This document shows positions 1-11,500 of a stretch of DNA of 64,000 bases, in pieces. Origin of the DNA: Eshraghiella sp045129695 (GTDB taxonomy: Bacteria > Bacillota > Clostridia > Lachnospirales > Lachnospiraceae); the NCBI GenBank assembly GCA_045129695.1, contig JBGVJZ010000008.1, positions 1-64,000 on the forward strand, read 5' to 3'. Both the position numbers and the translations under genes were made by a program. Under the pieces are notes generated by a model. The model made no database searches. It was given only the letters and a program-made list of their open reading frames with translations, and had not been told where the DNA came from. How positions within the stretch are numbered: position 1 is the first letter of the stretch; the number at the start of each line of letters is the position of its first letter.

Positions 1-119
1 CACGTCCGTCATATAAGTAGTAGTCCTTTTCTTCTTCACTGTCAATGCTGATTCTCTCATTACCGTAGGTGTAGCTGTTCTTAATCGTTCCGTTTTCGTC
101 ATACTCCATGAGAACCTGA
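1..119 (-). pseudogene. Displaced RHS core fragment (continues past left edge)
   Basis: The first ~119 bases match positions 3932-4050 inside the intact RHS gene, with about 13 mismatches counted by eye. Read on the minus strand they encode an RHS-like stretch including MEYDENGT, SYTYGN and ISIDSEEEKDYYLYDGR. Homology stops abruptly near base 119 and no start codon precedes it. This is the usual form of an orphan rhs tip: a short core segment carrying an alternative C-terminal toxin that can be swapped in by recombination. The toxin part, if present, lies left of the window. Whether it is still open to the left cannot be seen. Confidence 0.8.
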
Positions 120-210
120 CATCCCTGTTACCTATTATTCGTTCTAATAATATTTTACAGGTAAATCCACGAATCTACAATTGCGAGGACACTTCATATT
201 GTCACCTAGA

Positions 211-525
211 TTATAGATAATAATTAACTTTTTTCCATATAACACTTCCGTCTTTTAAAGAAATTAATGTCGGTTCATTTACTATTGAAATTTCAAGTAA
301 ACTATTTATATCATAACCTTTATTTAATGAATCCATAAGAATTTTTTCTATTCTGAATGCGCAGGCATAAAACTCTTTATAACCATTCGCATCTTCATCC
401 AATCCATTATTACTCTCATAAATTGTATCAATTTTTCCTTCTAACACTAATTTACCATTTTCCCATTCAACTTTTAAACATGTGCCATTAGGATATCTAT
501 TTATTGCTCTAATCATTTCATCCAT
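211..525 (-). CDS. Small hypothetical protein, possible immunity protein
   Basis: A 104-residue acidic soluble protein starting MDEMIRAINRYPNG, with no signal peptide or membrane segment. A GAGAGGAAAA-like ribosome binding site precedes the ATG. I do not recognise a family. It lies between the displaced RHS fragment and the RHS locus on the same strand, and small acidic proteins in that position are commonly immunity proteins of lost or displaced RHS toxins. That role is inferred from context only. An ordinary orphan gene is the alternative. Confidence 0.5.
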   Translation of the reverse strand: MDEMIRAINRYPNGTCLKVEWENGKLVLEGKIDTIYESNNGLDEDANGYKEFYACAFRIEKILMDSLNKGYDINSLLEISIVNEPTLISLKDGSVIWKKVNYYL

Positions 526-600
526 AAATTTTCCTCTCTATACTTTCTTATTTATTTTGCACAAAAAAACCTGCATTTCAGCCATTTGTACAATGATTTA

Positions 601-780
601 TTAAGTTACAAATAATGATAAACATTCATTAATAGGCGAAAGCTGTGTCATTTCAGATGCAATGCACAACATTTTCCAGTCAGAAAGGTACATAACGTCA
701 TCCTTTTTATGAAGACAAATCTGTATCCCGTTCTTCCCTATGGTTGCTAACCTCTCATGTCTAACAGGATCATCCTTACC
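601..780 (-). other. Open frame remnant without a start codon
   Basis: This stretch is open for about 59 codons on the minus strand. It begins after an in-frame stop at its 5' end and ends at a TAA, and it reads GKDDPVRHERLATIGKNG near its start. No ATG with a ribosome binding site opens it. I recognise no family. It may be the tail of a decayed gene in the repeat- and remnant-rich stretch left of the RHS gene. Chance openness in AT-rich DNA is possible. Confidence 0.2.
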
Positions 781-791
781 TTAGAAGGGTC

Positions 792-1005
792 CTAAATCCC
801 TTCCTCCAGCCACATATCAATCAGATGTTTATAAGGATCCAATTTAGAAGGTTTTGGTGCTGTGAGTGTATATACCGGTTTGGTGTCAGAATTCGCATAT
901 TTTTTAGCTGTTCTGGGATCAATATGATGTTTTCTCGCTATTTCTGTATAGCTTAATCCTTTCTTGCGTTCGTTTTCTAATTTCCATCCATAAGTTTCCT
1001 TTCAT
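792..1005 (-). pseudogene. IS21-family transposase (IstA) N-terminal remnant
   Basis: The minus strand encodes KLENERKKGLSYTEIARKHH, then IDPRTAKKYANSD, then PKPSKLDPYKHLID and a stop. This matches the N-terminal helix-turn-helix of IS21-family IstA transposases (the IAR..IDPRTVKKY motif and the KLDPYK.YI motif). Only about 65 codons remain and there is no catalytic DDE domain. The ATG at 1003-1005 with an AGGAGTG ribosome binding site is out of frame with this reading. One extra base in the GGAAAC run near position 998 would account for that. It is a dead fragment of an insertion sequence. Confidence 0.7.
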
Positions 1006-1716
1006 TTTTTAATCACTCCTATAATGTATTTATAAGAGTGTATCACATCTTAAGATGCATTGAAAGACTTGTATATCTCACTTGAATAGCAAAACGCCGA
1101 CAACCTCAACTGATAAGTCACTCTCTTCACATATACGAAACTAGATGAAAGTTTTCACTTAGAACTACCAGTATTATTTTTAATTATCTGTAATGGGCAG
1201 ACCTATCCATTATTGTTAGTATTGGTGCTCATAACTCGTCTTAAAATTAATCTGACAACGAAAAAATTTCTTGAAATCATTAAACGTTTTATATGTATTT
1301 ATATCCCTTACTACTTTTAATTCAGATAAAAAATCCATTAAATCTATTGAATTAATATCGCCTTTATTAATGATTTTTATTTCTTGATTACCGCTTTTTT
1401 AAGTAATATTTATGAATGAATTACTGCCTTTTATAGCAAAATTTACAAATAAAATACCGCTTTTATACATAAAAAAACGCATTGACTTCATAATTCTCAT
1501 TACTATGAATTCAATACGTTATGTATGTTTATGCACACTATTAAGTTTTACTTTTTGTCCTTATGTTGAGACATAATTAAATAAATATATAGCAAAAGTT
1601 TTTTAATACCATTTGTTTATTATGCTTTAATTTATATTGATATTATTGTTCAATTATATGAATAGCTATTTTCATAACAATAAAGTATCGTGTGTTGTCA
1701 AAGGAGGGAACACACA
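1006..1716. other. Gene-poor AT-rich stretch with decayed sequence
   Basis: No complete gene is visible. The minus strand from about 1401 to 1216 is open for about 60 codons, ending in FKKFFRCQINFKTSYEHQY and a stop, but it has no credible start. It may be the remains of a toxin tip or immunity gene. A palindrome lies at 1476-1520. Bases 1540-1690 are very AT-rich and probably hold the promoter of the small plus-strand gene that follows. Confidence 0.35.
1476..1520. repeat. Palindrome related to the one at 2040-2081
   Basis: The left arm AACGCATTGACTTCATA (1476-1492) pairs with the right arm TATGAATTCAATACGTT (1504-1520), 15 of 17 positions, around an 11-base loop. Read on the minus strand the hairpin is followed by a T run (seven A's precede it on the plus strand), so it could act as a terminator. 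A very similar palindrome lies at 2040-2081 on the other side of the small gene at 1717-2007. Confidence 0.6.
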
Positions 1717-2007
1717 ATGACTAATACATATTTTTTCAAGCTGGTACAGTGTCATCTTGAAGAGCGTGAATACAACAATGTATACGAAAATCTTATGAAA
1801 GATAAGAACTATCTAAAAGCCTACCAGCATCACAAAGCAATGTTTGATAAATATGAAAATCTTGATTTACCATTAGAACAACGTAGGTTCTTTAATGAGC
1901 TTATTGATGCCATTCACTCTCAGGAATGTGCCTACACTGCAGTTTTATTTCGAATGGCTATGCAGTACGGATTTTCTATTGTTTGGGAGTTGATGGATAT
2001 GAAATAA
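1717..2007 (+). CDS. Small hypothetical protein, DUF6809-like
   Basis: A 96-residue protein starting MTNTYFFKLVQCHLEE. I chose the ATG at 1717 because an AAAGGAGGG ribosome binding site sits just upstream; a longer in-frame reading from 1690 lacks one. It is predicted helical and soluble. The C-terminal pattern (a helix around FFNELIDAIHSQE followed by FRMAMQYGF) recalls DUF6809-type small Firmicute proteins of unknown function, but this is a weak visual resemblance. It is the only plus-strand gene left of the RHS locus and is bracketed by two related palindromes, which suggests it arrived as a small cassette. Confidence 0.6.
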   Translation: MTNTYFFKLVQCHLEEREYNNVYENLMKDKNYLKAYQHHKAMFDKYENLDLPLEQRRFFNELIDAIHSQECAYTAVLFRMAMQYGFSIVWELMDMK

Positions 2008-2039
2008 TTAGTCCTACATAATTTAAATTCACACTAAAG

Positions 2040-2081
2040 AACGCATTATCTTCATAGAATCACTATGAAAATAATGCGTAT
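2040..2081. repeat. Palindrome downstream of small gene
   Basis: AACGCATTATCTTCATA (2040-2056) pairs with TATGAAAATAATGCGT (2064-2079) around a 7-base loop. It starts about 30 bases after the stop of the small plus-strand gene and may serve as its terminator. Its arms share the AACGCATT...TTCATA pattern with the palindrome at 1476-1520, so the two look like copies of one element. Confidence 0.6.
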
Positions 2082-2163
2082 TATATGTTTGTATAATATT
2101 TATATGTCACTATATAAATTCAAGTGCTAATTTTCTCCTTGTGGATTAAATTATTTAAACTTA

Positions 2164-2517
2164 TTATATTATTTGGACTTCAAGATTCTTAGCTATTATA
2201 ATCATATCTGTTTCAACATTTATATTGGTAATTTTAAAAATAATATTACCTTGTGTAACTCCATACATTTTATTGATTTTATAAGCTTCTTCACCATCAA
2301 CAGTAGAAATAAAAATCCCATTGCCCTCGTATGTAAAGAAAAAATTACAAGAAACCATATGAGGTTGTTCAAATATAATTTTTACTTTATCATCCTCTGC
2401 TTCATCTAGAAACCCATGTAACTCAAGTTCCCCTCGATTAATATTACACATTTCAAAGTCCATCCACAATTGTTCTTTTAAGAACTCATTTATTTTATCG
2501 ATTTCGTTATAATACAT
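2164..2517 (-). CDS. Putative immunity protein of the RHS toxin
   Basis: A 117-residue acidic soluble protein starting MYYNEIDKINEFLKEQLWMD, with no signal peptide. Its start codon lies two bases from the stop of the giant RHS gene, so translational coupling is likely. In polymorphic toxin loci the gene directly after the toxin C-terminus encodes the cognate immunity protein that protects the producer and its kin. I recognise no named immunity family. The role rests on position, size, acidity and the AT-rich composition it shares with the toxin tip. Confidence 0.65.
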   Translation of the reverse strand: MYYNEIDKINEFLKEQLWMDFEMCNINRGELELHGFLDEAEDDKVKIIFEQPHMVSCNFFFTYEGNGIFISTVDGEEAYKINKMYGVTQGNIIFKITNINVETDMIIIAKNLEVQII

Positions 2518-2519
2518 AC

Positions 2520-5500
2520 TTAATTACCTCCATTTATAGGAATATGCGTCATCTTAGCTGCCGTTTCATTAAAATTAGGATTTGATGTCCCGCCTTTAAA
2601 AAATTCAGTTAACACAGACTCATGATACCAGTTTCCATCAGTACCTAAATATTCTAATCCAGTACCTTGTCCATGTTCATCTAAAATAGTACTCTGTCTC
2701 GAAACTCTATATATAGAATTCGCATTTGTATACTTTGAATTTCCTTCATGAATTCGAACAGTATATTTATAATCTCCCTCAAACCATACCTCTTTTAATC
2801 GATTTGGAGCTACCTCTAATCCTTGATTCTTTAATGCTCTTTGTAAATACGCTGATGAACTATTGGAATTTTTACCACTCTCACCATTTATCGTCTCCGC
2901 TGCATCACATTCCAACTTTGGAGTGGTTTTTTCTACCTCAGGCTGTTTTTGATAGCTGTCCGCATCATCACAAAATTTTTGTGTCTCAGGTTTTGTAGTT
3001 GTATTGTACTTTGCTTGAGCATTTTTTTCATATATATTGTTTTGTGCCGTAGTTACAGCCTTTGCTGTAACATATCCTGCCAATCCGGTCAGTGCATTTG
3101 TCAATACCGTCTTTGGATTTGCGGCAGACTTCACCGCAGACTTTATATTTTCACCATTATAAACTCTTGTCGAAGTCTCTGATACAAATCCTCCTGCTAC
3201 ACTTCCTGCCATTACAGAGGTTGCTTCGGTAATAACTTTCCCTACTACATTTCGGCTGACAGCTTGTACAGCAGGATTTGCACCCAACCCAAATGATACT
3301 GCTCCTCCTATAACTCCACTGACAGTGCCTATTGTTCTTCCTACAACAATATTCTTTACTGTTTCTTTGACACTCTTTTTTTGTTCAATAGAGTTGGCCA
3401 ATGCATTACCCGCTCCACTTATACCACCGGCTGCAGCTGAAGCAAGGGCTATATTTCCGGTTGTTGCAATTATTGCACCACTGGCAATTCCGCTGACTGC
3501 TCCAATAGCAGCATTTTTGGCAGCATTTTTTCCGTTAAATTTTCTGCCTTCTACTTTTGCGGATATCGCTTCACTGACAACTCCGGTAACTGCTCCTACA
3601 ACTGCACCTGCAATAATTCCACCTATTATGTGAAACCAGTGTCCGCTCGGGTCATTATACATCACCGGATTATTAAGCGTGTAGATATACCTGTTCAGTG
3701 TCAGCGGGTTAGTCACGTCTCCAAGATAACTGTCCGCCGTACTGAATCTTCCCGTCGCGCTGTCATAGTATCTTGCCCTTAAGTACTGCAGTCCCGTCAC
3801 AGGGTTGGTCTCTTCTGCATTATAACCATAGAAGCTTTCAAAATCAGGTGCTCCGCCTGTCACGTTTCCGAACGGGTCATAGGTGTAGGCTTCAACGATG
3901 TTGTCCGCATTAACCAGCTGTGATACGGAGCCACGTCCGTCATATAAGTAGTAGTCCTTTTCTTCCTCGCTGTCAATGCTGATTCTCACATTGCCGTATG
4001 TGTATCTGTTTTTGAGAGTTCCGTTTTCATCATACTCCATGAGTACTTGTGCATTATTGGTATTAACGTTATTTACATAATAAGTAAGCTCATATTCTGT
4101 TCTGGTAACAGGAGTATACTCTGCATTATCAGGAATTACTATGCTTCTCTTCCGTGAACGGCTTCTGCTGTTATATTCTGACTCTTCTTTCCCTGCATCA
4201 TCAGGTAACGCCTCGCTGTGGAGTACCAGCTCATACTGACCTGTTACATAATCCCATGCATGGCAGAATTCATCCGACATATGCATGGCAAGGGATGTGT
4301 TTCCCACTGTAAAGAACTGCATGATTCCCTGTCCGAAGCCGTACCAGAAGATGGTATCCGCAGGGTCTGCATATACCTTTTCATAGTAGGTATATATTAT
4401 ATCCGGTTCTTTGCTGTCAGTATCAGTTATATCCTTATCAGCTGATGAATCGGTTTCAGGAATTGTATTATCAGGAATATTTGGAATCTGTGATGATTCA
4501 CCCTCACCCATATCAGTACCATCACTGATATCCGGATTCTTATAATCATCATCAGGATTAACTGCTTCGCCGGTATCTTTATCAGAGACTAAACCGTCAC
4601 CGCTATCAGGACTGTCCTGTGGTTCTTCCTTATCAATATTTTCAACCCTGATATACTCGGTTACTTCCTTAATCGACTTTTGGAATACCCTATTGCCGTC
4701 ACCATCGTATGTTGCAGCCATCAGAAGCTCTCCGCCTTTACTAACTGCCGCAAGGCGCTGCTCAACATTGTACTCGTATGTAGTTACTTCCTCTCCAGTC
4801 TGTTCACTTATGAGGTTTCCGTTGGCATCGTAGATGTAAGTGGTTACGCCGTCCACTGTACTTGTTGATTCAATAAGACGGTTTGCTTCATCATACTTAT
4901 ATGTTACAGTTTCAGGTCTGTCAGTTCCGCTTATCTGAAGTCTCGTTCTGTTGCCAGATGAATCATAGGTGTATTCATAGAGGGCTTTGTTTCCTCCTTC
5001 CTGCTCTGTGAATGAAGCAAGCTCTCCTGCTTCATTGTAGGTATAGGTTCTTATGACTGTTCCGTCACTGTCTGCTGCGGTTTCCTTCGTTATATAGCCC
5101 TGAGTGTCATACTCGTAGGCAAATGAGGATTGAAGTTCTCCCGTGGAAGCAGTATTGGTAAGCAGTACAAGGCTGCCTTTTTCGTTGTATTCATATGTGG
5201 TCTGCGAGCCGTCAGGTCTTATGGTAGCTGTTACCCTTCCGATGGCATCGTAGGTATAGAGGGTTTTATCACCATTGTCATCAACCGCAGTCAGGCGGTC
5301 ATTAAGGTCATATGAATAGTTTACCACACTTCCATCCGCATATGTGATTGAGGCAAGTCTTCCGCATTCATCGTATGAATACTTTATGGTTCTTCCGTCG
5401 CCTCCCGTAACGGAGGTGATTCTTCCCATTATGTCATACTCATATGTACTCTCACCTGTGTCATCCGTCATTGAGATGCGGTTGCCCATTGTGTCATAGA

Positions 5501-8500
5501 GATACAGTACTTCGCTTCCGTCCTCTTCATAGCTTCTGGACACGAGGTTGTTGAGTCTGTCATAATCGTAGGTTACGATGGTGCTGTCAGGACGTACTAT
5601 GGATTTAAGTCTGCCTGCAAGGTCATATGTCATGAGTTCCGTAGTGCCTGATGAATCAGTAAGACCTGTAAGGTTTCCCTCAGGGTCGTAGGTGTAGGAA
5701 GTCTTTCTGCCGTCTGCATCAGTAAGGCTTGTAAGATTACCCATGCTGTCATAGGTATAACGGGTTGTTCTGTTAAGTGCATCCGTTACTGAGGTAAGTC
5801 TGTCGGCAATGTCATATTCATAAGAGGTTATTCCGCCAAGAGGATTGGTTACTCCTGTGATATTTCCATGTGCGTCATAGGAATACCTGGTTGTTGCTCC
5901 TGTTGCATCCGTCACCTGTGTTGCCTGTCCCATAAGGTCGTATTCATAGGCAGTTGTATTGCCAAGCGGGTTGGTTGTTGCAGTTACCTGATTGGCGGCA
6001 TTATATTTCTGTGAGAATACATAACCCATCGGGTCAGTTATTGTAATAAGGTTGTAATTACTGTCATATGCAAGTGTTGTGGTTCTTCCTCCTGCCTTGG
6101 TAACACCTGTTACATTACCCACAGGGTCATACTGCCATTCTGTTATTGCTCCAAGGGGGTCTGTGGCAGATGTTATCCTGTTAAGCAAATCATAGGTGTA
6201 TGATGTTGTTGCACTGTCTGCCTCTATTACGGAAGTAAGGTTGCCGTTAGAATCATACGAATAGACTGTGTCAGAACCTTCAGGATTGGTTACCTTCGTA
6301 ACTCTGTGCATTATGTCATATTCGTAGGTGGTGGTACGGTCCATGTTGTCGGTTTCTGACGCTATGTTACCATACTCATCATAAGTAAAGCTTCTGATAT
6401 AGCCGTTAGGTGTCGTTACTCTGGTAAGACGGAGTGCAGGGTCATATTCATAAGTATATTTTCCACCGTTTGGCTGTGTCATTGAGGTTGTTAATCCGTT
6501 AAGGTCATACTCGTAAGTGGTTACATTGCCAAGCGGGTCTGTCATCTCTGTTACATTATTATGTTTGTCATAGCTGTATTTAATCACAGCACCCTTTGGA
6601 GATATTGTTTCTGTAACATTGCCGATTTCGTCCGTGACAAATTCGGTTATGTAACCGTTGGCGTCCTTGGATTTTACAAGGTTACTGTTAGAATCATATC
6701 TGTATTCTGTCCTGCCTCCTTCCGGTGAGTTAACTGCTATGATTCTCATAAGCTCGTCATACTCATAGGAAGTGGTATTACCGTTTCCGTCCGTTGATGA
6801 GACAAGCTCATTAAGGCTGTCATATATATAGCTGTTACTGATTCCGTTGGCATCAGTTACTTTAATAAGATTTCCGTTTAAGTCGTAATTATATGCTGTT
6901 ATTCCACCTAAAGGATTAGTTTCCTGAATCAGCTGATTAATCTTATCATATGCATAACTGTAAGTGGCATCATTGGTAGTTTCTTCAATTGTATTACCCG
7001 CGGCATCATATTTAAATTCAGTAGTTACTCCTTCTGCATCCTTTATGCGGATTACTCTGTCAAGGCTGTCATACTCGTAGGTGGTGGTATTTTTGTCAGT
7101 TCCGGTATTGGAGATTATTCTGGAAAAATCATCATACACATAGCTTTCACATCTTCCAATGGTATCTGTTATGGTTACCAGTCTTCCGTATTCATCATAG
7201 CTGTATGTAAGCATTGAACCTGTATTGTCAGATATTTCCGTAATGTTACCCATTACATCATAGACATACGACTCCGTTAATCCTGCCGCATCAACCGATT
7301 CGATTATTCGGTTTAGTGCATCATACTTGGACGTCTGTGTGTCTCCGTTTGGAAGGATTGTATTTACAGCGTTACCGTTGAGGTCATATTTTATCTTATA
7401 GATATATCCCTCTGCGTCTGTTATCTGTGTAATGTTTCCGACTGAATCATATTCATAAGCAGTAGTACCGTTTAATGCGTCTGTTACTTCCGTTAAATTC
7501 TGTATTCCGTCATATGAGTAGTTGGTTATGTTTCCTCTGGCATCCTTTGCGGATATGAGGTTATTAACTTCATCATATGCATATATTGTGGTGTTGCCTT
7601 TGGCATCCTTTGTTGCAGTAATATTTCCGTTAAGATCATATACGGTAGTAGTTTTGCCACCGTTTGCATCAGTAATCTCCAATATTCTGTCGGCTGCATC
7701 ATATTTATACGATGTTACGTTATTTAACTCATCAGTTATTTTTACCTGTCTGTTAAGGGAATCATATACGTAGCTTACAGTACCTCCAAGAGGGTCTGTT
7801 GCTTTTATAAGGTTATTATTGGCATCATATTCATAGCGGTATGTTCTTATACCATTCTCTGTCACTGAGGTTATGTTGCCGCATTTATCGTTGGTGTACG
7901 CTGTTGTTTTGCCGGTTGTGTCAGTATGGCTGATTAACCGGTCTTTTTTATCATATTTATAGCTTTCTTTGGTTCCGTCAGCATGGGTTATTCCGGATAA
8001 AAGTCCGTTGACCGTATAGGAATATGCAGTTATATTTCCGAGACAGTCTTTTTTCTCTGTAACAAGATTAAGTACGGAATCGTATTTGTAAGCTGTTATG
8101 TTGCCTTTTGGGTCAGCTGCTTTTATAAGGTTGCCGTCTGTGTCATATGCATATGTATATATTGCTCCGTTTGGCTTAATCTCTTTAACCTTACGGTTGC
8201 GGCTGTCATATTCATATCGGGTAATGTTTCCTTCTGCATCGGTTACTGACAGTTCATTGCCATTACCGTCATAGGTATAGGTAAGTACATTGTTCTGTGG
8301 GTCAGTCGCTTTGGTTATGTTGTACATTCCGTCATATTCAAAATCAGTTGCATATCCCATCGGGTCTGTGATTCGTATGACGTTCCCGATTTTATTAAGG
8401 GTATATTCCGTGTAGGCTCCGTCTGCCGACTGCTCACCAATCTTATTGCCCACAGGGTCATACATTATACGGGAGGTACTGCCGTCAGGTGTGGTTGTGG

Positions 8501-11500
8501 TTATAAGCTGATTCATGGAATTGTAATAATACTTGTATACATTTCCATTGTAATCCTTGTATGTGCTTAATGCTGCGCCTGTGTATGTGTAGTATTCCGT
8601 TCTGCCGTTTGGATTGGTGTGGCTTGTTACCCTGTGGGTACTGTCATATCTGTATGTGTCAGTGGTTCCGTCGGCATGGGTGACTTTGGTTAAATCCCCT
8701 GTTGTGGAATATTCATATCCTGTAACGTTTCCTGCATAATCAGTCAGTTGTGTGAGTCTGTTGCTGCTGTCATATTTGTAGGAAGTTTTTTGACCGTCTT
8801 CTCTGGTTCTGGTCAGAATATTGCCGTTTCCGTCATATGTATAGGTGTATTCATCATCTTTTATCAGGTTGCCGTTGGTGTCATATTTCTTGGTGATTGT
8901 TTTACCATCGGGATATTCTATCCCGGTAGTGCGGTAGTGGTCATCATAGGTGTATTTGGTGACATTGCCGTTGGCATCGGTTGTGATAGTCTGATTAGCT
9001 GTATACTGTAATGTTACTGTTTTGCCGTTGGCGTCAGTCTGTCTGATAACACGGCCCTTATTGTCATAGGCATTAAGTATTATTCTGTCATTTTCCTGGT
9101 TATACCATGAGACCATGTAGTGATTGCTGTCATAGCTATATTTAATGCTGTTTCCGTTGGCATCCACATGTTCAGTAAGATTACCGCCTGTGTCATATTT
9201 ATATCTTAATACTGCTTTGTTTGGAAGTGTTATTGCTGTAATTCTTCCATTGTCATCACAGGTTACTGCATAAACCTTGCCCGATGGAGAGGTAATGCTG
9301 CTTATTCTGTAACTGCTGTCATATTTTATGGTTGTTGTAAAGCCTTTATCATCCACAGCTTCAGTTAAAAAGCCCCATGAATCGAACTTCTTATAGGAGC
9401 CGTCTGTATCATGGATTTCATAGCGGTACAGGGTGTTTGAACCTGATTTGTAAGAGATTTTCTTAAGGGTATGGTAATAGCCGTCAGGTGAATCATAACC
9501 GCCTTTTCCGTCAGGGGCAAAATACAGTGTTCTGCCGTCTCCCATTCGGTATGCAATGCTTCCGTCTGCAATTACCGATAATCTCTCATCATATGCAAAG
9601 CTCCAGTTAATTCCAAACATTGAATTAACACCGCCTGCTTTGGAGTTATAGGTTCTCTCAATTGCGAAATCTCCGTTGTAATCAGGGATTGAAGCGTCCA
9701 CTGCATTGAAATAGAAATTGCCTGTATTGAGGTTAACCGGCTCATATCCGAATTCACAGTGGAGTCCTCTTCCTATTAATGCGTTGTCTATTTTCTTCTT
9801 CTCATCAACTGTGAGTTCATCATTGCTGTATGGTACAGAGGTCTTAGGATTGCGTATAAATATTGTGTTATTCTGTACAACAAGTGCATCCTGTACACCA
9901 TTGTCACTCATAAGTGTTGAGAGCGGTACTCCGTAATGTCTTGCTATGGATGGGTATGTGTCAAACTGTTTTACTCTGTATATTAGGAATTGTTCACTGC
10001 TTACGGTGCTTCCCGTACTGCCGTTTAATGTTGGCTGTGCAGTTATCTTATAAACCGTGTCATAAGATAATCCTTTAAAAAGTCCTGTCTGCCAGTTGGA
10101 TTTCTTGTCCTTGTATTGTGTTCCGTTTGGAAAATCATCTGTAAAACCTGTGCTGTCCGGGTATTTATAACTGGCACTTGCCCTTGTATATGCATATACG
10201 CCCCCAGGTGTTATCTGATATTTAATAAGAGCATCCGGCGTGGCAGTTCCATCCGCAAATACTGCATCAAACTGCTGTTTACCTGTTATGTCATTTTCTG
10301 TTACAGGTCTTAAATTAATGGTTGTCGAGTTTAACGGATAGTCTGTATCAACAGGGTCGGGTATTGACCAGCTGATTGTGAGTTTGGGCTTGTTTTCCCT
10401 TGTGTTGTCATGGAAAACTTCACACTGCATGTTCCGTTCGTCCACAGACTTTAATACAAATCCGTTATTAGTTTTGATGCCTTTTGCCCAGTTGTTAACC
10501 TGCGTGGTTATGTCCCATGTAAGCCAGCCGGCAACAGTACCTGCCTGCTTAGTTCCTACACTTTCATGGGTATAATTCTGTTGTTCATTCCATGTGATGG
10601 TTTTCGGATTCCATGTATTCTCTACCGTGTATAGTCCGATTATGTTCTGTCCTTTGCTCCATGCGGTATAGTGGTAGAGGCCAAAAGTTGCACTGTCTAT
10701 TCTGGCATCTTCTGATATTCCGGTAAAATCATAATTAACAGAAATATATGTTCTTGTCTCTTGAAAGGCTTTTCCATAATTAACTATATTACTACTTACA
10801 ATGCCATCATCATATCCACAATACGGATAACCATTAGCACCTTCGTAGGTATCTGGAAATCCTGCTGATACTGTATAAAGCATGATGTTTTCGTTGGTTA
10901 TATCTATTGTCGGGTCGATTCTTACAGGATATGCCCTCTCAGGTGCGTTAAGCCATTCCTTATCCGCTGTGATAGTCGCAATATATTTTCCATCCTCTTT
11001 AGCTAATGCAAGCGAAAGATTGGTTGACACCTCGCCTGATGCATCCATCATTTCCGGAGCAACAATGGAAAATACCGGTTCTTCAGATTCTGATGAATAT
11101 ATTCTGATTACACCATTTTCTTCAATAACTGTCAGGTTATTTGCTTTAACTTCAAACCTAAAGGTGTGCTTGTCCGATGGGCGGTTCAGTACAATATCCT
11201 CTTTGATTGTATCTCCGAGTACTGTGTACTGGTAGTCTATTCCCGGATATACATCATTATAGAGAACTGCATTGTCCACTGCCACAGGTCTTGAATAGTC
11301 TCCTCCGAGTGGTATGAGTTCCATGGTGTAATCATCTTTATAAAGCTTTACACCATTTCCGTCGGTTATCTTCAATGGCAGCTTAACTGTATAATCATTG
11401 GCTGCATTTTCAAAATGTGTCGGCATGGACAACAGTTCTTTTTCCACAAGGGTATTGTCCACAGGTTCAGCTGTATTATCCTCTGTTATATATGTATTCG

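Noticed and set aside
4930..9560. CRISPR-like periodic repeats
   Set aside because: The periodicity is in-frame YD-repeat coding sequence, not short identical repeats with spacers.
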